Source of the DNA: Marinibium conchae
GTDB taxonomy: Bacteria > Pseudomonadota > Gammaproteobacteria > Enterobacterales > Alteromonadaceae
NCBI RefSeq assembly: GCF_015595035.1
Contig: NZ_JADNRN010000003.1
Span: 372,001-436,000, forward strand
Direction of reading: 5' to 3'
Length of the DNA: 64,000 nucleotides
Numbering within the stretch: the stretch's first letter is position 1; every line of letters starts with the position of its first letter. Positions 39,104 through 47,756 of this stretch are shown here, piece by piece. The notes under the pieces were generated by a model. It had not been told where the DNA came from. It searched no databases and worked only from the letters and a program-made list of their open reading frames with translations. A program made the position numbers and the translations under genes.

Positions 39104-40081
39104 ATGGCACTAACGCAAACAGCGCAGTCAACTATCACGCCAATTTCTTCAAATGAAGCAAAGCGTGCTCGCTTATTGATTGTCGACGACGACTCCCATC
39201 AAGTGCGCTTTTATCTGAACGGCTTATCAAAAATATACCACTGCAGTTTTTCCGGAAAGGCCGAAAACGCCCTACAACTAGCACGGCAATTTCCTCAGCC
39301 CGACTTGATCATACTTGATGTTGTTATGCCCGAGGTTAATGGCTTCGAACTATGTTCAATGCTCAAAGAAGACCAGCTCACTGCGCATATTCCCGTTATA
39401 TTTGTAAGTGGTCAAGACGACATGGATAGCAAAGTTAAAGGCTTTTCCTTAGGTTGCGTCGACTATATTCCCAAACCGGTTTTCATTCCTGAAATGGAAG
39501 CCCGCATATCAACACATATCAAGCTCAAACAACAGACTCAACTCTTAGAATCCTTAGCTTATGTCGACCCACTTACCGAGGTGAGCAATCGACGTAAATA
39601 TAATGAAACCATCCAAAGAGAATGGGCTAGAAGCATCCGATATGCGCAGCCATTAGCGATGTTAATTATCGATATCGACCATTTTAAACAATTTAATGAT
39701 TTTTATGGTCATGGCGTAGGCGATGATTGTCTGATTAAAGTGGCCTCGGAACTAAAAGGCGTTGTACATCGCCCGGGGGATCTGTTCGCACGGATAGGTG
39801 GCGAAGAGTTTGTCATTTTGCTTGCAGACTGTGGAATTGACGGTGCCGAAAAGAAAGCGCAGGAAGTTATTAATGTGATGGGCTTTCTAAATATCGCTAA
39901 TCAGGGCGCACCACGACACGATCGAGTCACCGTGAGTATAGGTGTAGCGGTTGCGTTGCCAAAGGCAGGCGACGAAGCTCTCAATTTATTTCAGGCCGCA
40001 GATGAAGCCTTATATGAGGCCAAACATCGTGGTCGAAATCAATTTAAAAGCTCTCGTTTTTATAATGGGAAGCAGGCCTAA
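39104..40081 (+). CDS. Response regulator with receiver and GGDEF domains
   Basis: A 325-residue cytoplasmic diguanylate cyclase controlled by phosphorylation. The receiver domain (about 20-140) has DDD near the start, phosphoacceptor Asp72 in LDVVMPEVNG and Lys in PKPVFIP. The GGDEF domain (155-320) has DPLTEVSNRR, an intact GGEEF at 232-236, and an RPGD inhibitory site five residues before it. It stands alone after the gsp operon with no adjacent kinase gene; a Thr/Gln-rich, probably disordered tail precedes the receiver. Confidence 0.95.
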   Translation: MALTQTAQSTITPISSNEAKRARLLIVDDDSHQVRFYLNGLSKIYHCSFSGKAENALQLARQFPQPDLIILDVVMPEVNGFELCSMLKEDQLTAHIPVIFVSGQDDMDSKVKGFSLGCVDYIPKPVFIPEMEARISTHIKLKQQTQLLESLAYVDPLTEVSNRRKYNETIQREWARSIRYAQPLAMLIIDIDHFKQFNDFYGHGVGDDCLIKVASELKGVVHRPGDLFARIGGEEFVILLADCGIDGAEKKAQEVINVMGFLNIANQGAPRHDRVTVSIGVAVALPKAGDEALNLFQAADEALYEAKHRGRNQFKSSRFYNGKQA

Positions 40082-40119
40082 CCCACACTGCCTCCCACTA
40101 TTGTTTAGAAAAAACGAAG

Positions 40120-41238
40120 TTATCGTGTAGGATTCACTACGAACTTTTCACCGGTTTTCTTTGCATTGTAGCGGGCTATATTGCTCGGCTGTAACACATC
40201 TTTTAACGAGATCTCGTCACTAAAGTCTAGCTTGAAGACTGTGTCAATTTCGTCTGCAACACGTTTATGTAAGGCCAACACTTCTTTTATTTCTAACTTG
40301 CCTAAGAAACGCATTAATAACCATCCGCCAATATTCCACGTCATACCATAAGCACGATTGAGAACGGTAGGAGCAAAATCTAAGCCGCCATAAATATAGA
40401 CCTGCTTGTTTTCTGCAGAACCGTAAGTGTTGAAGCCTTTCGCGTCTTTACTGCCCACAGCCTCCATAGCAGTGAGAATATCACTTACTAAACTTCCGCC
40501 GCCAATAGCATCGAATGCCAGCGTTGCACCTGTTTCTAAGATAGCCTTGTAAAGTGACTTTTGAAAATCATCGTCTGAGGAATTTAGCACATATTTTGCA
40601 CCTAAATTTGTTAGAAGCTCTACTTGCTCTGGCTTACGAACGATATTGACCAATTGCACACCCTCTGCAATGCAGATCTTATTTAGCATAATGCCTAAGC
40701 TAGACGCTGCCGCCGTGTGCACCAAAGCGCTATGCCCTTCTCTGCGCATTGTTTCAACCATACTCAAGGCAGTCAGCGGATTAACAAAAGATGATGCTGC
40801 TTGTTTCGGCGACGTCCCCTCATTGTGCAATATACACGCTTGAATAGGTACGCAGACATATTGTGTATATACTGCACCGGTGAGTACTGCAACTGTTTTA
40901 CCTATGAGTGCTTGAGCTTGCTCGCTGTCACCAGCGGCGACCACAATTCCTGCACCTTCATTACCGATAGGTAGTTTTTGGTCAACTCGACATGCTACTC
41001 GGCGCAAAAATGCAGGAGCCACCGGCGCAGTTAATTTGTTTGTAGACGCATCAAACTTAGCTTCACGCAGATCCGCTGGCCCAAACATTGGCCACATATC
41101 AGATGGGTTTATAGGCGCGGCTTCAATACGCACAACAACTTCATGAGGTTTTGGCTTTGGAACATCTACGGTATCAAGTGAAATAGTGAGTTGCCCTTGA
41201 GAAGATATCTCGGTAAAAAGTTGTTGTGTTTTATCCAT
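40120..41238 (-). CDS. MDR-family NAD(P)-dependent oxidoreductase
   Basis: A 372-residue cytoplasmic protein of the medium-chain dehydrogenase/reductase superfamily, quinone oxidoreductase or enoyl reductase-like. The start MDKTQQLF is preferred because AGGA lies 8 bases upstream; the upstream frame would add a hydrophobic N-terminus without homology. The catalytic N-terminal domain has PINPSD and PIGNEGAGIVVAAG. The Rossmann domain has VHTAAASSLG as the nucleotide-binding loop. No structural zinc Cys cluster is visible. The substrate is unknown. Confidence 0.8.
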   Translation of the reverse strand: MDKTQQLFTEISSQGQLTISLDTVDVPKPKPHEVVVRIEAAPINPSDMWPMFGPADLREAKFDASTNKLTAPVAPAFLRRVACRVDQKLPIGNEGAGIVVAAGDSEQAQALIGKTVAVLTGAVYTQYVCVPIQACILHNEGTSPKQAASSFVNPLTALSMVETMRREGHSALVHTAAASSLGIMLNKICIAEGVQLVNIVRKPEQVELLTNLGAKYVLNSSDDDFQKSLYKAILETGATLAFDAIGGGSLVSDILTAMEAVGSKDAKGFNTYGSAENKQVYIYGGLDFAPTVLNRAYGMTWNIGGWLLMRFLGKLEIKEVLALHKRVADEIDTVFKLDFSDEISLKDVLQPSNIARYNAKKTGEKFVVNPTR

Positions 41239-41445
41239 TATGTTCATCCTAGTGGTTCGTTGAAGGAAACTTTCGCTTAGGAAAGTCATTAATAAAAGTA
41301 ATACACTAGCGCGGAATAAGCGAGTCACGGATAATGTTAGTTAACTATTCGCCGAATGAAGTTTGAAGACAAAACGCACAAGCCATTCGTTATGCGAGGC
41401 TGCTAACTTGGTAAGCCTGGCTAAACAAAAGAGCCTGCGCTGGGC

Positions 41446-42648
41446 TTAATAAAGCTCTGGGTAAAAGAAAGCACTGAGCGTAAGCTGAGTAGCACTTATA
41501 TAAATGCTCTTTCGACTTTGAAGCCCCTTACTAAGCTGCCCGATGGCACCACCTTTTTGCTTTATATTTACGGTATTAAATAAAGCATCCATTGCTGGTC
41601 CAAGTTCCTGACCCTGCTGTAAACGCTGATAAATCTGCGGTGGTAGTGCTAGGCTTGCACTTCGCCCGGTATGACAGCGCTCAGCGTTTGCAACACACAC
41701 CACAGCATAAGTACTCGGCACGGAATCCAGTACCTCCACACCACCTTCGTAAGCAACAACATAATCGGCTTGCAAATTATTATTTGCCGCATATTCTTGG
41801 CAATACTTTACTCGGTTAACCGCACCATCTCTGGTTTCAGTAGCATTCATCGGTTGATCGGGAACTGAAGAAGGAGCATCTATAGACACGACAGTGACAA
41901 GAGAATTTACAAACGCACTTTGAAAGCTCTCGCGCGCAGCTTCTATCTTCACTGGATTTTTCGAAGCAACAATAATGCTCAGTGGTTTAGAATCACTCAA
42001 TAACTGGTGATAGGAATTAGTGCTCACATGCCCTCGCAAGATGTTTTCTGGCTTTTTACTGTCTGGGTTACTAATCCCTAAGGTGTAGGCAATGCCGTAG
42101 GCTTTCGCTGCATCTAAGATCACTTGGCTATCATCAACAAAGAGACACCTACTTGCATCAAAACCTAAGTGAGCTTGTAGCTTCTGCCATAGTAATTGAG
42201 ACTCTTTTGTGACACCAAAAATATGCGTGGAAATAAGCTCATCAATATGCTCGTCGAGTTGTGTTTTTTCGACTTTCAATGACAAGCTATCAGGGTGAGC
42301 GTTGGTAACCAACACAACCTTCTTTCCTGCTGCTTTCAGGGCATCTAAGAACGGCACAGTATCGTCACGTAAGGAAATCAAATGGGCAACTTCTCGCTTC
42401 GCGGCCATAATGTCTATGTCGAGTTCCTTGGCCCAATGGTCAAGGCAATACCACTCAATACGCCCTTCAACCTGAGCATACGCGTTGCGCATTTCCTCAC
42501 GACATTTTTCTATGGGTTTATTGTGCTTTTCTGACATTTTTAGAGGGATATGTTCCATCCAGAAATGATTGTCAAAATGCAAATCAAGAAGCGTACCGTC
42601 CATATCAAGTAAAACAGTATCTATATTATGCCATGGTAAGAGTGCCAA
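41446..42648 (-). CDS. Fused YrfG-type HAD nucleotidase and YjjX-type inosine/xanthosine triphosphatase
   Basis: One unbroken 400-residue frame carries two enzymes that are separate in Escherichia coli. Residues 1-213 match YrfG, a HAD phosphatase acting on GMP/IMP: DMDGT (Asp15, Asp17), VTNAHPDS with Thr115, and the FVDDS acidic pair near 171-173. A short linker (214-221) leads to a YjjX/DUF84 domain (222-400): VASKNPVKIEAAR, ETRDGAVNR, VAYEGGVEV and GGAIGQLSKG. YjjX removes ITP and XTP. The fusion could connect triphosphate clearance with monophosphate dephosphorylation. It diverges from nudE, another nucleotide hydrolase; yrfG and nudE are also close in Escherichia coli. Confidence 0.9.
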   Translation of the reverse strand: MALLPWHNIDTVLLDMDGTLLDLHFDNHFWMEHIPLKMSEKHNKPIEKCREEMRNAYAQVEGRIEWYCLDHWAKELDIDIMAAKREVAHLISLRDDTVPFLDALKAAGKKVVLVTNAHPDSLSLKVEKTQLDEHIDELISTHIFGVTKESQLLWQKLQAHLGFDASRCLFVDDSQVILDAAKAYGIAYTLGISNPDSKKPENILRGHVSTNSYHQLLSDSKPLSIIVASKNPVKIEAARESFQSAFVNSLVTVVSIDAPSSVPDQPMNATETRDGAVNRVKYCQEYAANNNLQADYVVAYEGGVEVLDSVPSTYAVVCVANAERCHTGRSASLALPPQIYQRLQQGQELGPAMDALFNTVNIKQKGGAIGQLSKGLQSRKSIYISATQLTLSAFFYPELY

Positions 42649-42717
42649 GCGATTTTCCTTATGATAATGTTAGCGAAACAAAAATGAGAAGGCTCGATAG
42701 TCTACCGTGAATCACTT

Positions 42718-43281
42718 ATGAGTAAAATAGACCCAAACAAACAACTTCCCATCATCCATAATACAGAGGTCGTTGCTAAGTCTGCATTTTTCAAAATTGA
42801 AAAGCTCGACTTAGAGTTTAGCAATGGTGCCACTCGCCAATTTGAGCGCATGGGGGGCTCTGGTCGCGGTGCTGTAATGATAGTACCGATGAAGGATGCA
42901 AATACGCTCTTACTCATTCGAGAATACGCCTGCGGTACACATTCTTATCAGCTTGGCTTTCCAAAGGGCCTAATTGACCCAGGAGAAACGCCCGAACAAG
43001 CTGCTAATCGAGAGTTGCAGGAAGAAGTGGGTGTGATTGCAAACGATCTACACGCTCTACATACAGTACATATGGCACCCACTTTTTTTGATGCCAAGAT
43101 GCATATTCTACTCGCTAAGGGGCTAAGCCCCAGCCGCTTAGAGGGCGACGAGCCTGAGCCTTTAGAAGTGATTGAGTGGCCTTTGAGTGAAGCGGATGAA
43201 CTACTCGCTCGCCCCGACTTTGTTGAGGCACGTTGTATTGCAGCATTGTTGCTAGCGCAAAAACACCTTAGCAATGCTTAG
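42718..43281 (+). CDS. nudE: ADP compounds hydrolase NudE
   Basis: A Nudix hydrolase of 187 residues acting on ADP-ribose, Ap3A and NADH-type substrates. The full Nudix box is present (GLIDPGETPEQAANRELQEE followed by VGV). Immediately before it, SYQLGFPKG is typical of NudE. It is divergent from the yrfG-yjjX fusion, and cysQ lies 104 bases downstream, the same order as in many Gammaproteobacteria. Confidence 0.94.
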   Translation: MSKIDPNKQLPIIHNTEVVAKSAFFKIEKLDLEFSNGATRQFERMGGSGRGAVMIVPMKDANTLLLIREYACGTHSYQLGFPKGLIDPGETPEQAANRELQEEVGVIANDLHALHTVHMAPTFFDAKMHILLAKGLSPSRLEGDEPEPLEVIEWPLSEADELLARPDFVEARCIAALLLAQKHLSNA

Positions 43282-43385
43282 AAAATATTGAAGAAAACTG
43301 AACAAAGGCCAAGTAGCGCTATCTTATGTTGTATGCAACTTATCTAATCTACTAAGCCACGAATAACATCACGAGAGGAATCACA

Positions 43386-44204
43386 GTGCAGCACAGTCTT
43401 TCTGAATTACTTGAAATAGCTAAGGACGCAGCCTGTGTCGCAGGCAAAGAGGTACTAGATATTTATGATAAAGGCACCTTTGAAGCTTACGAAAAAGATG
43501 ACGAATCACCAGTAACAAGCGCAGATTATAAGGCTAATGATATTATTATGGAGGCACTTGGACGCCTCACGCCGGATATTCCTGTAATGTCAGAAGAGCT
43601 CCCGCAACTGCCGCTTGCGCAAAGAAGCAAGTGGTCGAAATACTGGTTGATCGATCCTATCGACGGCACCCAAGAATTTATCGCTCGTTCTGGCGACTTT
43701 GCCGTGAATATCGCTCTTATTGAAAACAACGAGCCGGTACTTGGCGTTATCTATTGGCCACCTGGTGAAACCCTTTACTTTGCAAGCAAGGGGCAAGGTG
43801 CCTATAAACGCTGCAGTGTTGAAACCAAAAAAATAACAGTAAGACAATTTGAGGTGCCAAGCGAGGATGTGGTGATGATCGCTATCAGCAGACGCCAATC
43901 GCGCGAACGTGTGTTCAGCAGAATGTCCGATAAACGATCCTATCAAACGCTACCTGCGGGAAGCTGCTCACTGAAAGCCTGTTTGATTGCCGAAGGTAAA
44001 GCAGACGTTTTCATGCGTTTAGGAGTAACAGGGGAATGGGACACCGGCGCCTCACAATGCATCATTAACGAAGCGGGCGGCAAAATCCTTGCGGCTACCT
44101 TTGATGAATTGAGCTATAACAAACGTGATTCTGTTGAAAATCCGGATTTTGTTGTACTAGGTGATCAACGAGTTAACTGGCAGAGTATAATTAACTATAA
44201 ATAG
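43386..44204 (+). CDS. cysQ: 3'(2'),5'-bisphosphate nucleotidase CysQ
   Basis: Removes the 3' phosphate from PAP (and related compounds), the by-product of sulfate assimilation. The 272-residue protein has the lithium-sensitive phosphatase motifs SPVTSADYKAND, IDPIDGTQEFI and GEWDTGASQCI, which bind the metal ions. The start is GTG with AGAGG upstream. It lies after nudE, a common neighbour. Confidence 0.95.
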   Translation: MQHSLSELLEIAKDAACVAGKEVLDIYDKGTFEAYEKDDESPVTSADYKANDIIMEALGRLTPDIPVMSEELPQLPLAQRSKWSKYWLIDPIDGTQEFIARSGDFAVNIALIENNEPVLGVIYWPPGETLYFASKGQGAYKRCSVETKKITVRQFEVPSEDVVMIAISRRQSRERVFSRMSDKRSYQTLPAGSCSLKACLIAEGKADVFMRLGVTGEWDTGASQCIINEAGGKILAATFDELSYNKRDSVENPDFVVLGDQRVNWQSIINYK

Positions 44205-44259
44205 TCATTGTTTTTACACTACGACTTACGCCATTGTTTATTAACTCAAAGGTTCATAC

Positions 44260-44859
44260 ATGCTAATTAATTATTGCTCCACAAAAACAAAGCCAGTGCT
44301 TATTGCTCTAGGGTTATTACTGTCATCGGCAGTAAACGCCGATATGACGCTTGATGCTGAAAGCTCAAGCATTAGTTTTATGTCGACTAAAAATGCAAAC
44401 TTTAGTGAGCAGCATACTTTTGATAGCTTCACCGGCTCATTGAATGATAAAGGTGAGTTGGTAATCACTATTGACATGGCATCAGTTAATACAATGATTC
44501 CAATAAGAAATGAACGTATGAAGTCGATGTTGTTTAAGGTTAGCGATTATAACCAAGCAAACTTTGTCGCAAAGGTAGACAAAGACCTCACCTCGCTTGC
44601 GCCAGGGGAGAGAAAAACAGCGACGGTCAAAGGTGATATGACCATAGTAGGCAACACCGTGCCCGTTAGTTTCGATGTAAATGTGGTTGGCTTGGCTGGC
44701 AACAAACTTTCAGTGACGACAACGAAGCCAACAATATTGTCCACGTCGAGCTTTGGTTTAGATGAGGGGGTAGCGTCTTTACAAAACATCGCAGGCTTAA
44801 ATAGTATTTCAACCGCCGTTCCGTTAAGTTTCAGCGTCGTGTTCACCAAGAAAAACTAA
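44260..44859 (+). CDS. YceI family periplasmic protein
   Basis: A 199-residue exported lipocalin-like protein. The signal peptide is hydrophobic with cleavage probably after VNA (about residue 27). The YceI beta barrel follows, with SSISFMSTKNANF, a TGSLNDKGELVITIDMASV core and MKSMLFKVSDYNQA. YceI proteins bind polyisoprenoids or amphiphilic molecules; the ligand here is unknown. A hairpin 16 bases after the stop is probably the terminator. Confidence 0.88.
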   Translation: MLINYCSTKTKPVLIALGLLLSSAVNADMTLDAESSSISFMSTKNANFSEQHTFDSFTGSLNDKGELVITIDMASVNTMIPIRNERMKSMLFKVSDYNQANFVAKVDKDLTSLAPGERKTATVKGDMTIVGNTVPVSFDVNVVGLAGNKLSVTTTKPTILSTSSFGLDEGVASLQNIAGLNSISTAVPLSFSVVFTKKN

Positions 44860-44874
44860 AATATATAAATTAAT

Positions 44875-44896
44875 GCGTCGGTATTAATACCGGCGC
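44875..44896 (+). terminator. Weak terminator-like hairpin after the YceI gene
   Basis: GCGTCGGTAT / ATACCGGCGC with a TA turn pairs along its length with one G-U wobble. The following bases (TGTCTTTACTTT) are only moderately T-rich, so termination may be partial. Confidence 0.5.
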
Positions 44897-45042
44897 TGTC
44901 TTTACTTTCGAAGTCGGTTATTCTTTAGCCATGGAAAACATAGCAGATTGTTGGCTGTTCAAAGGCATTGCAAACACGACACAACCTGCATTGAAGCCAG
45001 TCTAACCGGCTGACTTTACAACACGGCTTAAAGCTCACTAGC

Positions 45043-45516
45043 ATGATAGAAGACGTCGCAGTCGCGAATATCTACATTGAAATCATCAACGACCCTACTC
45101 TGACGCAACAAACCTTCAGAGGCTTGTTTGTATGCGCACGACTTTATCTTGGGTACAAAGCAAATGACCATCGTTATCTTTTTAATACCGAGGTGTATAA
45201 CCACTTTTCCTTCCCAGCCTCTAAAATTGAAGAGGCAGAGAATGAGGGTAAAATAGTGGTTCCATTTGCAGGTAAAGAATCAAAGGACTATTTTGTGTTG
45301 TCATGCAAAAGCATGCTCGAGCCTGAACTCAACGTGGTGTACAAAGGTGCACTCGAACGATTAAAACAGAAAGACTTTTCCGACGAAAAAATACAGGATC
45401 TAAAGCAGAGTTTTAATCAGCATAAATTTGGAAAAATGCTCATCGAAATGTATTGGCTCGACATGGTAACCTTTGCAAAACACTCAGCAGAATATAACAA
45501 AAGCTGGCGCGATTAG
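45043..45516 (+). CDS. Hypothetical protein, 157 residues
   Basis: No family recognised. A soluble protein with no signal peptide or membrane segment; residues 1-70 are mixed alpha/beta with several aromatic residues (NHFSFPAS), and the C-terminal half is helical and charged (RLKQKDFSDEKIQDLKQSF). Start choice is uncertain because the ribosome binding site is poor. Codon use looks like the neighbours. It stands alone between the YceI gene and a diguanylate cyclase. Confidence 0.6.
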   Translation: MIEDVAVANIYIEIINDPTLTQQTFRGLFVCARLYLGYKANDHRYLFNTEVYNHFSFPASKIEEAENEGKIVVPFAGKESKDYFVLSCKSMLEPELNVVYKGALERLKQKDFSDEKIQDLKQSFNQHKFGKMLIEMYWLDMVTFAKHSAEYNKSWRD

Positions 45517-45674
45517 AAGTCTGAATGCACATCGTAGCTATGCCACTTCAATGCCAAAAATGACTCCACAAGATATCGGGCAATAATTAAATAATTCAGC
45601 GCCTATGCCGATACAAATCATGCAAAGCAGTGAAGGATGTAATAAAGACTAATCACAAATAGCGCGGATCCCCT

Positions 45675-47639
45675 TTGAGTAAACACAGTAAGCATAGCCA
45701 CTTGCATAGCCAAGACAAAAGCTCGGAAGCATATTTCGACAATACTCATAAGGTCATGTTGAAGCTTTCTTCAGTGTCGGGTGTTTTTCTAGTCGGCATA
45801 ATGGCTGCGATCTTATTTTTGGTTATTACTGTTGTCGAAGACTTCACTGATGACAAACGCATGCCCAAAGCTCTTTCGGGTCAAATTAACCTTCAAGCAA
45901 TTGATTTCAAGGATGCCTTAACATTGCCCTTGGCAGGCAAATGGCATTTCACACAGCAAATATTGCAACCTTCTGAGTTTGATAAACTTATTCGCAAAGC
46001 AAAGGTCGAAGACACCACGCTTGACTCAATTTCAGTGCCGAGTTCATGGCAAGATAATCAAATAAACGGCAAGACTCTCTCCAACTTTGGCGTTGCTACC
46101 TACCGGCTAGATGTAAAACTAAAAGAAAAGTACGAAAACTTATATCTTTTTATTCCTCCAATTGGTACGGCTCATAAGCTCTTTGTAAATGATGAACTGA
46201 TCAGTGAAGATGGCCTAATAACAGACCAAGCTAGCCTATCAGCACCCTCAATGACGATTGGTATTTATCCACTGAATTATGTAGGTGAACACTTCACAAT
46301 TACTGTGCAGGTCGCTAATCATAATTATGAGTGGGCAGGAATATGGAGTAATTTGCGTCTAGGGACTGAAGTTAGTCTGCATGAGGAACAATATCGAAAA
46401 GTACTGCAAACCACGTTTATCGTTGCCATATTCTTTACCATCTGTGTATTTAATCTTATTCAGTTTTCTCTTCGACCTGAAAGCTCTCAACCTATTCTGA
46501 TTGCCTTTATTGCCGCATTGCTTGCATTAAGAGAGCTAGAGTTCAGTTTCGTTTTGGAATTAACCAATATTTACGACTTCAGTTTCAATACCGGCATTAG
46601 GATTAATTTTATTACTTTCTTTCTTACAGTTATGCCGATTACTCTTTACTTTTATGTGCGCTTAAGAGAGGAAATGAACCGTTTTATTGTTTACGGAATT
46701 TGTGTGACGGCACTTATTTGTAGTGCGGTCGCACTTCTCACTCCGCCAAAGATATTCAGTCAGCTAGCGACCGCGTATCAAGTATTTTGCCTTTTCGTCA
46801 TTGTATATATTGTTTATAGCGTTGTGCTTGCGACTATTCGCAAACGTGAAAACGCAAATGTGTTGCTTTTGGGCACATTAATTCTATTTGCATTTATTGC
46901 CAATGATATTCTCACCAACCTTCGGATTATCGACTCCATTGTCTTAGTAAATTTTGGTTTGGTAGCCTTTGTGATGTGTCAGAACTACTTAACTTACACT
47001 TACTTCATAAATGCGGGTGTTCAAAACAAGATACTGAATGTAAGCCTGTCCAGTAAAAACAAAACACTAGAAGAACTAAGCGAAAATCTCGAACAGCAAG
47101 TAGCCCAGCGTACGCAAGACTTAGAAGATGCAAATTTAAAGTTGAAGCAGCAAGTGAACGAAGATCCACTCACATGTTTATTAAATCGAAGAGGGCTAGC
47201 GCCACATTTTGAACGCGCCCGAAAAAACTTTGAGGATATGAATTTACCCTTCTCTATTCTGATCATCGATTTTGATCACTTTAAAAAGCTAAACGATACA
47301 CAGGGTCATGACGTGGGTGATATTGTACTCGAATCGGGCGGCCTTCTGATGAAATCGATAGTTAAGTCACCCGCTGTGGTTGGGCGCTGGGGAGGCGAAG
47401 AGTTTTTGGTTTTATGCGCATCTAGTACACTTGAAGAAGCGAGAAAAATTGGTGAAGAGCTACGCAAAGAAATCCACTTTTGTCTTACACAAGAAATCAA
47501 CTTCCCAGTGTCGATCACTATTGGCGCAGCAGAAATAAAACAAGGCGAGAGCACCGACAACTGCATAAAACGAGCGGACGAGGCGCTTTATCAAGGCAAG
47601 CTAAATGGTCGAAATAGAGTAGAGCTCTCTACTGCCTAG
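45675..47639 (+). CDS. 7TM-DISM diguanylate cyclase, first paralogue
   Basis: An inner-membrane protein of 654 residues predicted to make c-di-GMP in response to a periplasmic signal. A signal-anchor (about 32-53) is followed by a jelly-roll 7TMR-DISM extracellular domain (80-235; VPSSW and IPPIGTAHKLFVND), a seven-helix 7TMR-DISM core (238-435), a coiled coil (445-490) and a GGDEF domain with intact GGEEF at 573-577. The RxxD inhibitory motif is absent (KSPA at that position), so product feedback may be weaker. The start is TTG with a weak ribosome binding site. It is a clear paralogue of the gene at 53325. Confidence 0.9.
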   Translation: MSKHSKHSHLHSQDKSSEAYFDNTHKVMLKLSSVSGVFLVGIMAAILFLVITVVEDFTDDKRMPKALSGQINLQAIDFKDALTLPLAGKWHFTQQILQPSEFDKLIRKAKVEDTTLDSISVPSSWQDNQINGKTLSNFGVATYRLDVKLKEKYENLYLFIPPIGTAHKLFVNDELISEDGLITDQASLSAPSMTIGIYPLNYVGEHFTITVQVANHNYEWAGIWSNLRLGTEVSLHEEQYRKVLQTTFIVAIFFTICVFNLIQFSLRPESSQPILIAFIAALLALRELEFSFVLELTNIYDFSFNTGIRINFITFFLTVMPITLYFYVRLREEMNRFIVYGICVTALICSAVALLTPPKIFSQLATAYQVFCLFVIVYIVYSVVLATIRKRENANVLLLGTLILFAFIANDILTNLRIIDSIVLVNFGLVAFVMCQNYLTYTYFINAGVQNKILNVSLSSKNKTLEELSENLEQQVAQRTQDLEDANLKLKQQVNEDPLTCLLNRRGLAPHFERARKNFEDMNLPFSILIIDFDHFKKLNDTQGHDVGDIVLESGGLLMKSIVKSPAVVGRWGGEEFLVLCASSTLEEARKIGEELRKEIHFCLTQEINFPVSITIGAAEIKQGESTDNCIKRADEALYQGKLNGRNRVELSTA

Positions 47640-47756
47640 AGTAAGGACTTAAAAACTTTGCACTTAACAAACATATATCGTAGATTAATTAACCTCCTCG
47701 GGCTTTTTCTTGCATGCAAGTTGGTGACTTAATTTGAAAGCAATATCAACAGTTAG

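Noticed and set aside
44932-45006. A 24-residue open frame before the 157-residue gene
   Set aside because: Too short, without ribosome binding site or homology to support it.
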